DNA from: Aporrectodea caliginosa
Taxonomy: Eukaryota > Annelida > Clitellata > Crassiclitellata > Lumbricidae
NCBI GenBank assembly: GCA_020284085.1
Contig: JACEVL010000764.1
Span: forward strand, 615,869 to 679,868
DNA length: 64,000 nt
Reading direction: 5' to 3'
Shown: positions 55,501 to 64,000 of the stretch, piece after piece
Numbering within the stretch: position 1 is the stretch's first letter
How the letters are laid out: each line of letters starts with the position of its first letter
Notes under the pieces: model-generated
Told to the model about the DNA's origin: nothing
Seen by the model: only the letters and a program-made list of their open reading frames with translations
The model's database searches: none
Translations under genes and position numbers: made by a program

Positions 55501-55556
55501 TTGCACACATCAGGATAAGTGTTTGCAATTATTAGTTCTTTTGGAATTCTTGCCAA

Positions 55557-56160
55557 TGAATATGTATGTTTAGACCATAGACCCTTAAATTATGTAATTT
55601 AAGGGGTCTATGGTTTAGACACAAAGATCACGATTCTAAGTGAACTAGAAGCTGAGATATTGACAATAGTTTTATTTCGGTCGGCCATTTTGGAAAATGG
55701 CTGCCAATTTCGTGCGGATAGGTATTTGCAATAAGTTCTATTGGAAACCTGGCCCCTAAATATTTATGTTTAGGCACCAAGATCACGATTCTAAGTGAAC
55801 TAGAAGCTTAGATATTAACTTTAGTTTTATTTTGGTCGGCCATCTTGAAAAATGGCTGCCAATTTCCTGTCGATAAGTGTTTGCAATTAGTTCTATTTGA
55901 ATCCTCACCCCAAATATGTATGTTTAGACACCGAGATCACGATTCTAAGTGAACTAGAAGCTGAGATATTGAAAAAGTTTCATTTTGGTCGGCCATTTTG
56001 GAAAATGGCTGCCAATTTCGTCTAGATAAGTGTTTGCAAGTGGTTTTATTGGAATCCTTGCTCCTAAATATGTATGTTTAGATACCAAGATTACCATTCT
56101 AAGTGAGCTAGAAGCTGAGATATTGAACAATATGTATTTTGGTCGGCCATTTTGTAAAAT
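55557..56160 (-). repeat. Right-arm array of 153-bp units
   Basis: Inverse of the left array, about four units (GTGTTTGCAA landmarks at 55720, 55880 and 56031). The innermost unit is continuous with the coding segment of the GCDTVSSF-type gene. Confidence 0.85.
55568..55620. mobile_element. 37-bp palindromic insertion with 8-bp direct repeats
   Basis: GTTTAGAC is present at 55568-55575 and 55613-55620. Between them lies a near-perfect hairpin (CATAGACCCTTAAATTA ... TAATTTAAGGGGTCTATG). Other units of the array have GTTTAGAC only once at this point, so the 45-base difference is an insertion with an 8-bp target duplication. Confidence 0.7.
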
Positions 56161-56413
56161 GGCTGCCATATCCGCTAGAGGGCCGGGAAAATTTGTGTCC
56201 CGCGCTTTTTGGACTCGTCTACCCATGTACTATCTGGAACCAAAGGGGCGCGTTGGTTACCAGATGTGAAATGTTTTGGCTATATTGGAGGCTCTCGGAC
56301 CCCACTATTACAAACTTTTCAATATAAATATTTTTGTACCTAAAACAATAAGTTGGAAGGGTGCCTCCTTTAAAATTCAACCAAAATTTTCTTACATGGA
56401 GCTAAGGACCAAT

Positions 56414-56745
<332 letters not shown>

Positions 56746-57011
56746 TTAATAGTCTAAACATTTCACAGAGGGTAAGGGATGACAAACTCTGAAATATATC
56801 TTCTTGAACTGCCACAACCTGTTGTAAGAAAAACAAGGCTGTTTAGCCCGGGCCTCCAACGTTAGCGACCTATGAACTTGTTCTTGCCTGACTGGAAAAG
56901 CTTTTAGACCGTGCTAATGAAACAAATCACTTCACAACTTCAATTTGACAACTATCAATAAATGCCAAACCATGGACATGTGTATATGTATATATACATA
57001 TTATGGTTATA

Positions 57012-57614
57012 TACACGGTGATTCAATAAAAAGTAAGCCAAACTTTATAAACAAATATTAAATCTTGAACTATATTTTATTAATAATATTTTAATAATAA
57101 AAACATGCACACACTTACTTTTCATTTTAATGACTTCTGGTTTTTATTTCCTACTCAAAAAAGCAGACGATAATACAATTAAAACATAAACAAGAAACTA
57201 GCAATTTCCGAAAAAAGCCTTTTAGTAAGGAAGATTTACACATGATAAAAGGTTTGAGGGAATCCAAGAATTACAGCAGCCGTCAATTTCTACAAGAGTC
57301 TCTAGAAAAACACTGGACCAGAAGCGGATTAGATAAATTGCTTCGAAAAATTAGCGGAACAGGGTCAGTCAACCGCGTAATTGGTAGTGGCAGACGAAGG
57401 TCATCGCGCACTGAAGAAAACGTTGCCCAATGGCGCCAGCGCCTCCAGGCTTACGTGCAAGCAGAAGGAGGACATTTTGAACATCTTCTTTAATTAAATG
57501 ATTAAACCATACTACTGAGAGTTTCTTCACAAAAAAATTTAATACTGTTTTCATGTTAGAAGTACTTATATGAAATACAAAAGTTTGGCTTACTTTTTAT
57601 TGAATCACCGTGTA
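57012..57614 (+). mobile_element. Mariner deletion derivative, 603 bp, perfect TIRs
   Basis: 34-bp perfect TIRs (57013-57046 and 57580-57613) begin ACACGGTGATTCAATAAAAA; with one more base each side they are flanked by TA duplications. Inside is a short frame joining the two ends of a mariner transposase. The TIR resembles that of the DD37D mariner remnant at 12.7 kb. Confidence 0.9.
57242..57493 (+). CDS. Short mariner protein: N-terminal DNA-binding part joined to C-terminus
   Basis: 83 codons. Residues 1-62 (MIKGLRESKNYSSRQFLQES, then KHWTRSGLDKLLRKISGTGS and GSGRRRSSRTEENVA) form the N-terminal helix-turn-helix region of a Tc1/mariner transposase. Residues 63-83 (QWRQRLQAYVQAEGGHFEHL) are its extreme C-terminus. 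The whole DDE domain (about 250 residues) is deleted in frame, leaving no frameshift. The protein could still bind TIRs but cannot cut DNA. Confidence 0.8.
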   Translation: MIKGLRESKNYSSRQFLQESLEKHWTRSGLDKLLRKISGTGSVNRVIGSGRRRSSRTEENVAQWRQRLQAYVQAEGGHFEHLL

Positions 57615-57619
57615 TATAT

Positions 57620-58980
57620 ATTAGGATGGTCCACGGCTACCTGGCAAAATATGAAGTTTCAGTTTTTTATTATTAGAAGGTGCCAATGGAGTCCACTATA
57701 TAAAAAAAATAATTCAGGTGCAATTTCATCTAAAATTAATATGAGAATATTTATTGGTTGCGCAAGTGATTAGAAGTTTCATACACTTTGTGTCATTTTG
57801 CTCTTCGATGGGCGCTCAAAGTATCATCAAGATTCCAGAAGACTGGGCTTTCGAAGTAGCTCAGAGAGAATGTCAAAGGGGTTATATGGCAGGAGAGGAT
57901 AGAGTCTTGATTCATAAAATGGAAAAAAAATTATTAAAGCAAAGACCTACATAAGAGGAGCGTGAGAGATCAAAGAATGATATGGAGTGTTAACAAGCGC
58001 AGTATAGGATCTGAAGTCGAGCAGCAGTGATAAGCATACATCTGAGGAAGGCAGTTACACATGTTGTGGTAGTCTACAAAAGAGGATGAAAAAAACAATC
58101 ATCATCTACACAGCTCAGCAAGAGAGCCTCTGTGACTAATCAGCAAGCTGCAGCTTTAGATCAAACAAAAGTCACTAACATGGCAGCAACACATCCACAA
58201 TTCCATATCTATTGGCTGCAACTGTTCAATCTCTAGGTCATGAAGTTCGAGGCTCGCATATGAGTCGCAGTTCTATTCGACAAGCTTGAAAATTTTATCA
58301 AGAAGAGCGTGCTTCTATGATTAAAAATGGATTCTCTCCAGATTGTGCAATGGTTTTTCATTGAGACGGTAGGCTGTGGCCCAACATCACTGGCTGCGAG
58401 AAGGTATAGATCGGCTGCTTGTAATTGTGTCTGGCATCGGCACAGAGCAACTTCGTCGTGTCCCGAAGATTAACGCAGCCAAGCGCCGTGATCATCTACA
58501 CAGATTACTGGTAACTGAGAAGGAAGATTAAGGGGATGTGCTTTGACACCACAACGAGCAATACTGGACAGAAAGCTGGGACGTGAACTCTGATAGAAAA
58601 GGGACTTGGTCGGAACTTACTTCATCTAGCAGGTCGTCACTACGTGATGTTAATTGCTGCTGAAAAGGCATTCAGTGTCATGAAAATTGCTTCCTCAACT
58701 GGTCCAGACATTCTAATACTTCACCGTTTTCTTGACCATTGGCGTCGAAATAACTCGAGTAGATTTGAGACAGCAGTGGATTATTGATTTCGGGGAGCGA
58801 GTTATTGCTTTTGCTGAAACAAAGCTGGCGGCCAATCATCAAAGAGATGATTATAACGAGCCTCTTGAATTAGTAATCATCTTTTTTTGGTGGAGCACTA
58901 ACTCAAGGAATTCACTTTATAGCGCCTGGAGTTTTATTCATTAGAGATGTGGATGTTTCGATCAGTAAAATGTTTCGATC
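57620..58980 (+). pseudogene. Unclassified transposon gene, second copy (RDDY type)
   Basis: Frames in order: LAATVQSLGHEVRGSHMSRS (58210), then YQEERASMIKNGFSPDCAMV with DGRLWPNITG (58300-58400), RIKGMCFDTTTSNTGQKAG-like reading (58530-58575), GRHYVMLIAAEKAFSVM (58630), STGPDILILHRFLDHWR (58700) and ANHQRDDYNEPLELVIIFFW (58832-58890). D/N-rich motifs (HWDGK.LP, GMCFDTTASNTG) suggest an RNase H-like DDE transposase, but I cannot name the superfamily. Many stops. TTAGGATGGTCC at 57621 may be its left end. Confidence 0.55.
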
Positions 58981-59474
58981 TCTTTCAAACTGAAGCCAGT
59001 TGATGACAGGTATTTTCAATTTCCTTCTATTTGTCTGTGATGTGTACGTCCAAGCGTGGTATCAAACTTCCTGTCCTGTCTCGGCTTCTCCAATTGACTG
59101 AATACAGACACTAAGAAATTCGACAGGTCACCACTACAGCATTAGGGCGTGTCGATTTTGTCAACTTTCAAATTCCAAAATGACTAGACTAGTGCTAAAA
59201 AGTTGTGACATGACTTAGTAAGTCAAAAGATATTTTGGTAAAATTAATATTATTTAGTTTTGCTTGGTAAATAACTACATGAAATATTCACTTTTTAAAA
59301 CGTTTTTTGTGAATTTTCAATAATTGCTTAACTTGTCTGATCAAAAGTTTTTTTGTGGAAAAATATTTAGTAAAATTGCATAAAAATCATTGGAAATGAT
59401 TGCCAGGTACTTGCAGTTATATTATATACTAATATTATTTTTATTATTTATTTATTAAACTGTATATTACAATT

Positions 59475-59547
<73 letters not shown>
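59475..59547. repeat. (CA)n then (TA)n microsatellite
   Basis: About 28 CA units followed by seven TA units. Confidence 0.97.
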
Positions 59548-59682
59548 ATTCACTAATGTTTTGCAGTAGCTGTGTTTGCTTCTTTCGGAGGTTGAAGGAT
59601 CATCATCAGTGTCTGGAAAATTATTTGTCCGTCAGTGCTGCTGCTACTATTACCATCCTAACTAGTGGGAAAATTGCCCACA

Positions 59683-60305
59683 ATGGCATCTAAAAAGATA
59701 AGAAAACTGGGGACATTCACCCTTTTTTGAGCAACCTAATTGAAAGTGGTAGAGAGTTGTTGCCCTCTGAACTGCCAACTCTGCGAGACATTATGAGATA
59801 TGGGATACTGCTAAGAACACAAAGTGGCGAGGATGTCAGAAACTACTCAGCAGACAGTCTTGCAAAGGACATTTACCCTAAAGTGCTTGAAAAGTGGGAA
59901 CTGGCAAACAGGTCTTTTGTCGCCTCATTGTAAGTTCAAAAATCAGAATCTTAAAGAAGATCCAAGATAGCTGGGAGCAGGCCAATGAGATATCTCTTAA
60001 TAGAGGAAAACCAGATATCAAAACTTGCCAAGCTTTTTGACATCCTCAATTGCAAGTGCAGCATTTTGTCTTTCCTGCAAATTAGGCTACTCTGCCGATG
60101 CTGGTTGCAGGAAGGAGGCCCACATCAACTGTGCATGCATTCGGAGATGAAGATCACTCTGACGGAACTTGCTTTCATTAAAGGTCAGAGAGAAAGGACT
60201 GGTTCTACTGGACCACATCAGATTGACTTACTAGATCTGCCTGAGCATAACAGACAGGTCAAAAAGGCGGAAGCGGCAAAAAGACGAGAGAACAGGGCTT
60301 GCTGA
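59683..60305 (+). pseudogene. IGGDSTN-type transposon gene, N-terminal part
   Basis: ATG 59683 starts MASKKIRKLGTFTPF. After a one-frame change, 59727-59930 reads ESGRELLPSELPTLRDIMRY, then SADSLAKDIYPKVLEKWELA. Frame 59985-60305 reads AKLFDILNCKCSILSF, then ITLTELAFIKGQRERTGSTG and LPEHNRQVKKAEAAKR. The cysteine cluster (CKC...C..C) suggests a zinc-binding site. Similar predicted proteins, starting with LP(T)xRD(V/I)...Y and containing KLFDI..CKC, are common in arthropod and cnidarian genomes, from memory. Confidence 0.55.
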
Positions 60306-60369
60306 ATATAAGCAGTGAATTAAGCAGGATGCTTAAATACCATCAAATTAAATAATGTTTTCTGATCAT

Positions 60370-61315
60370 GAAAATCAATCAATCAATCAATTTTCGTTTA
60401 TTCCGAACACCAGGCTGACAGAACGCAGCTTGTTACATTAGTTAGTCATATATTTATATATGTGTTCATTTGTATGTGACCTTGTCCTTTCTAGATATCG
60501 TTTAATTTAATTTTAAGTGATTTATTCAGAATATGTCTTTATATAGCACTCTAGGAATGAAGTTACGATTATCTTTTTCCGGAAGAGAGAAGCCATGGGC
60601 CCGAGGGCGGAGCACATGTCCACAAGAGGGGCGAGGCGGGGGGAAGAGCCGATGGAGTACATGGTGTTCATCGTTACGCACAGATCTAAACAAGCGTTCG
60701 TCAGCTTCCTCCGCCATCTCCGTCGCACTGGGTGATTGAGATGGTAGATATAGTCCGCGTCTCAGGGTCTTCATCAGCTGCTCGATGCGGTCCCGCTCCC
60801 CTGCACTAGTGTAACCCCACCAGGCCGGGGAGGCATACATTAGATGCGCGATGGTAGTCATTCTTGTAACGTCATGTAATGCGCTTGGTGGAAGGCCGTG
60901 GGATCGGAGCACGCGCAGGGCGTACATGGAGGATGAGCATGATGTCAAGACGTTGTCCACGTGGGTGGTCATCCGCAGATCTGATCTTATGGTCACCCCA
61001 AGACACGCATCGTTTCTACTCGGGCCGCCTCAGGAACAATGGGTGGGATGACTCTACGAGGTTTTCTCTTTCCGAAGATGATCATTTCTCGGGTCTTAGA
61101 TGTATTCAGTCGCAGATTGTTCTTTTTAGCCCAGTCAGATATACCCTCGAATTCCTCTCTCACGGTACCAAGGTGGCTCGATCCAACCAACAGATACGTG
61201 TCATCGGCAAATTTGACCAGAATGTTGAATTTATGCCTAGGGTGGAGGTCGGACGCACCCACGACGTAGGATACCGGTCCAAGTACTGACCCCTGTACAA
61301 TGCTAGCTGTGATGA
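60370..61315 (-). pseudogene. LINE B-related copy, RT core to 3' end
   Basis: Minus frame 61352-60993 contains IVQGSVLGPVSYVVGASDLH (motif B), ILVKFADDTYLLVGSSH (motif C, FADD) and KKNNLRLNTSKTREMIIFGK. Frame 60996-60526 continues MYASPAWWGYTSAGERDRIE, DERLFRSVRNDEHHVLHRLF and LRPRAHGFSLPEKDNRNFIP. One shift at about 60995 separates the two. The 3' end at 60380-60400 has (ATCA)n. It is inserted in the 4.1-kb TIR transposon. Confidence 0.8.
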
Positions 61316-61582
61316 AAAATGAAGAACAAAATAGGAAATAGCTGATGCCCAAGATGGAAATGATGGATGCTATGAATTGGCATTAGGAAAACCAAGTATG
61401 CCTTCCACTTCTAATCAAAAGACAGAGTACAACACATTAGAAATGCATAATGCTGCTATGCAGAGCATCAGATATGGTGTTGGCCTGCGTGCCACAGCTG
61501 CCATCACCACTGCCGCCTGTATGGATGAAGACAAGAGACTTGTAGTTGATCACAATAAAGTCAAGAGGGCCCAAGGAAAATA
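61316..61582 (+). pseudogene. IGGDSTN-type transposon gene, middle part
   Basis: Frame 61377-61580 reads EMHNAAMQSIRYGVGLRATA, then AITTAACMDEDKRLVVDHNK and VKRAQGK. The RY.V..RA.AAI..A...D......VID..K..R block is conserved in the family and lies between the zinc-like region and the IGGDSTN motif. Confidence 0.55.
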
Positions 61583-61822
61583 ATTATTATTGTATTGTAT
61601 TTGAAACACTTGTTATAGCGCCCTCACCAGATTTCTATTGTCAGAGGCGCTCCCGACTACTGCGCGGAACGCTGAATCGGGAGTTTCACGCCGAAGCGCA
61701 TGAGAGCAATTGCGAGTGAAGGACTTGCCCAGGTCCCTACGCGGCGACTTTGAGGTGGATTCGAACCCGCAACCTCCAGCTGCAAGGCACCGAACATACC
61801 CCTAAACCACCGCGCCCCAGTT
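61583..61822 (-). mobile_element. tRNA-derived SINE with LINE A tail
   Basis: On the minus strand: a tRNA-like head with A box GCGGTGGTTTAGGGG (61799-61813) and perfect B box GGTTCGAATCC (61757-61767), then a core (GGACCTGGGCAAGTCCTTCA), then a tail GGGAGCGCCTCTGACAATAG, GTGAGGGCGCTATAAC and (ATACA)n. The tail matches the LINE A 3' UTR (GAGCGCCTCTGAGTAGATAT...GGGGCGCTATAT) at 2.34 and 48.9 kb. Confidence 0.8.
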
Positions 61823-61829
61823 GTATTGT

Positions 61830-61992
61830 GATGTGTTGTATTGTGTGTTGTATTGTACTCCACGTTTTATAATGCGACCGAGCCACCCGCAGTAAAGATC
61901 CGAGAAATTAATCTCTGATAAACCGACCCGACCGGGAAGCGAACCCGGGGCGCCGGCGTGACGAGCAGGCTACCAACCCACTCGGCCACTCA
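61830..61992 (-). mobile_element. Second tRNA-derived SINE, well-kept head
   Basis: The minus-strand A box GTGGCCGAGTGGG (61977-61989) and B box GGTTCGCTTCC (61935-61945) are about 32 bp apart, the spacing of a tRNA. The T arm CCGGGTTCGCTTCCCGG pairs perfectly (5-bp stem). The rest is a short unrelated body and an (ACAAT)n tail. It differs from the neighbouring SINE outside the promoter. Confidence 0.7.
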
Positions 61993-62905
61993 GGATCCTG
62001 AGAAAAGGAATTATATCCCGGGTTCAGGAATTTGATGATCTTTGTCAGAAGGGTGAAATTGACTACATCTTTTTGACGACCGTGAAGATACAACTAAAGT
62101 CATACTGAAAGCAGACAATTCAGATCAGTAGTTCCCCAACATCATTAAAGAGAAGCATTATTCTGTGTGCATGGAGCTAGGTGGAAGATATCTTTACCAC
62201 TTTACTCCGGAGAAAGGCTCAAAGAGAAAAAGCCAGTTGAAGTTATTGCTAATAATCTTGTAGATTTCATGAAGAAGAAGGGCACTGATAAGAATACAGG
62301 CCATTGGAGGTGATTCTACAAATGCTAACACCGGCTGGGGTTCCATGCACTGGGTAGAGGTTAAGCTTGGTCATATTCTGATCTGGTTGGTTTGTGCCCT
62401 CCACACCAACGAGTTCCCCCTGCGACACTTGATCACAGCACTCGATGGGAAGACCTTGTCTAACAACAAGTGGACAGGTAGCGTTGGTAAGATGGTAGAA
62501 ACTGCTACAGAACTTGAAATTGATCCTTAATTCACCAAACTCTCAACTTCACCAGTTGTATAGACTGAGCATGACAACGCCACTGTGGAACTTACCTCTT
62601 ATTTCACTGAGTGCTTCGTCCCTGTTGGAGATGATAGACGGATCTTACAGAGTATATGAACCTCCCTTGACATGAAGACTTACTACAGCGGAACTAAAGA
62701 AGTTCATTGACGAACCCATGTAAGTTCCACAGTGGCCTTGTCATGCTCAGTCTATACAGAAGTACGTGAAAGAAGTAACAGAATCAGCAGGAAGGGTGCA
62801 TACACATGAGAAACGTGAGGGCTACATCAGAGGCCAAGAAGCAAGTCGGCGGCTGATGACCAAGAACGAATCAAAGCAAGACTTGATGAAACTTGTTGCT
62901 TAAAT
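61993..62905 (+). pseudogene. IGGDSTN-type transposon gene, C-terminal part
   Basis: Frames read LDDREDTTKVILKADNS-like (62070), EKHYSVCMELGGRYLYHFTP (62150), VEVIANNLVDFMKKKGTDKN (62240), AIGGDSTNANTGWGSMHWVE (62299-62360), then VKLGHILIWLVCALHTNEFP and LRHLITALDGKTLSNNKWTG (62362-62480). The (I)GGDSTN.NTG and LH.NE(L/F)PLRHL motifs are the most conserved parts of this family as I remember it; acidic residues there might be catalytic. A 56-base inverted duplication also occurs at 62543-62600 versus 62720-62760. Bases 62906-63230 are the element's AT-rich 3' end. Confidence 0.6.
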
Positions 62906-63344
62906 TTCTTATTAACTAATGTCATTCGCTTTCTAATGTTGCTTTATGATTACAAGGTAATGTTGTATGCATATTAGGATGTGTCTTATGCAGAGAAAAT
63001 AAAATTTTAATATCGTTACCTGACATTTTACGAAGGTAAAATTTAAATTCTTTGGTTTTCCGAGAGCAGTTTATATGCCTTTTAATCAAACAGAGATTTA
63101 CCGAGCTAGATGTTGTCTAATCACAAAAATAATAGCAGATTTGAATTCCTCACACCCAAAGACATATTATTGGGACCCAAGACTTAAAAATTGGAAAAAA
63201 ATAAATTTCACCCCTAAATTGACACGCCCTATTAAGGTAGTATATTTTGTTTATGTAACTATATTTATGTAATGTAACAAAATATTTATATATGTTGTAT
63301 ATATATGCATGTGTGCATGTATATAATTATATACATAATTTTAT

Positions 63345-63568
63345 ATACCCTCTGTACAATACAACTGTAATTTGATATTGCCCTCCTTACAAAGTTCAGA
63401 AGTGCACACACGACGAAGTCGCAGATACAATTATATTGCAGAGCAATGGTGAGTGAAGGACTTGCACAAGGTTCCTACACAGTAACCACCCCGGACGAGG
63501 CTCGAACCCATACACTCCGCGTTACACGCCGAGCGTTCTAACCAATCGACCACCGTGTCTCGGTATGT
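63345..63568 (-). mobile_element. tRNA-derived SINE, minus-strand copy
   Basis: On the minus strand the head reads GGTGGTCGATTGGTTAGAAC (A box region), then GGGTTCGAGCC (B box, 63499-63509), then the core CACTGTGTAG / TTGCTCTGCAATATAATTGT, then GTGTGCACTTCTGAACTTTG. It is the same family as the copy at 9.89-10.17 kb and keeps the head uninterrupted. Confidence 0.78.
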
Positions 63569-64000
63569 CTCTAAATCCCTCGTTCTATCCACTCGTTGTC
63601 TCTCTTTGTCTCCTGTCTCTCTGTGCTTGATTTTTTTACGTGGCAGAAAATAAAATTTACAGGAATTTCGCCATCTATAATGCTGGTTGTAAATTTGCCT
63701 GATGCACAGATTTAGGCTATGACGAATTGCTTAATTTGTTTATAAAAGTGAAATGCAATTTCAAAAGATAAAGTAGTGTCACAGTGCACTTGCATTTGTA
63801 GCCTACTGTTTAGTTGTACTTAGGGAACGACCGATCGGCATTTTTTGCGATTTTCCTATTCCGGATAGTAACGGATAGATGGTCTGCTTTCCGGCCGAAT
63901 CCGGAATCGATCTGATTAGTCAGCAATATTTATTTCATTTGCAGAGGTGTAATAATTACGGAGACTGAAAGGAATATACTGTCCGCCATTTTATTGACGC
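63569..64000. other. No gene; possible transposon terminus at 63821
   Basis: TAGGGAACGACCGATCGGCA at 63820 followed by TTCCGGATAGTAACGGATAG and TCCGGCCGAATCCGGAATCG resembles a hAT-type end with short subrepeats. The partner end would lie beyond the window. Confidence 0.3.

Larger units (their letters stand above)
52588..56309 (-). mobile_element. Foldback-like element with arrayed inverted arms, 3.7 kb
   Basis: The left arm (52588-53490) and right arm (55557-56309) are inverted and nearly identical in their outer 300 bp; both start with TAGTGGGGT and include CACATCTGGTAACCAACGCG. Each arm is an array of units of about 153 bp (GCAAACACTTAT-type landmarks at about 52847, 53000, 53152, 53304 and 53459). 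A decayed gene on the minus strand fills the 2-kb middle. Unit sequence overlaps the start of that gene. No target duplication was identified. Confidence 0.75.
59144..63230 (+). mobile_element. TIR transposon of 4.1 kb with an unclassified gene
   Basis: The left end AGGGCGTGTCGATTTT (59144) and the inverted right end AGGGCGTGTCAATTTA (63230 back) form a TIR of about 15 bp with one mismatch. ATT lies just outside on each side (59141-59143, 63231-63233), a possible 3-bp target duplication. Inside are pieces of one decayed gene at 59.68-60.3, 61.3-61.6 and 62.0-62.9 kb, split by a LINE B relative and two SINEs. Confidence 0.6.

Noticed and set aside
52600..56300. CRISPR-like array, because of regular 153-bp units
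   Set aside because: The genome is metazoan, the units are contiguous without short repeat and unique spacer alternation, and the array is part of an inverted transposon arm.
61935..61989. Functional tRNA gene
   Set aside because: The T arm is good, but there is no paired acceptor stem or clean anticodon arm, and an (ACAAT)n tail marks it as a SINE.

Overview
This is nuclear DNA from a metazoan, most likely a marine invertebrate, and almost all of it is transposable-element debris. There are no operons, no intact tRNA or rRNA genes, many long microsatellites, and dozens of decayed retrotransposon and DNA-transposon pieces nested in one another. The Gmr1-type retrotransposon would fit a deuterostome, since the group was first described there, but the host cannot be fixed from this window. 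Names of TE families rest on motif recognition, not on database searches.

Layout. 0-7 kb: a TIR element at the left edge, several 3'-truncated ends of two LINE families (called A and B here), long (CATC)n and (AAT)n arrays, and one possible host first exon (5.9-6.1 kb, minus). 7-10 kb: a Mutator-like element with long inverted ends, holding a solo LTR, set in a degenerate CCTAACTAA minisatellite, then a tRNA-derived SINE. 10-18 kb: LINE ends, a complete hAT-type MITE with an 8-bp target duplication lying against a DD37D mariner, and a TIR element inside a LINE. 18-29 kb: a decayed piggyBac, more LINE ends and long stretches with nothing recognisable.

29.8-39.9 kb is the most gene-like part. 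It holds a fragment of an adintovirus/Polinton (Maverick)-type element: integrase with chromodomain, phospholipase A2-like protein, packaging ATPase with frame breaks, and a penton-like capsid protein. This fragment abuts a nearly full-length 6.8-kb LTR retrotransposon whose polyprotein has the order gag-protease-integrase-RT-RNase H, i.e. a Gmr1-like Ty3/gypsy element. The two flanks of the retrotransposon belong to different elements, so the locus looks rearranged.

40-50.7 kb: LINE fragments, a second possible host first exon (40.8-41.2 kb, minus), piggyBac-like palindromic termini, low-complexity DNA and the longest LINE A copy (49.0-50.7 kb). 50.8-63.2 kb: a solo LTR with target duplication, two copies of an unclassified transposon gene, a 3.7-kb element whose inverted arms are arrays of about 153-bp units that include part of its own gene, a 603-bp internally deleted mariner, and a 4.1-kb TIR transposon with another unclassified gene, itself invaded by a LINE and two SINEs. 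One of those SINEs carries the 3' tail of LINE A, which points to LINE A as its mobilising partner.

The genes do not form a host pathway. What links them is nested mobile-element history: LINEs supplying tails to SINEs, autonomous transposons beside their deletion derivatives, and retroelements inserted in virus-like DNA.
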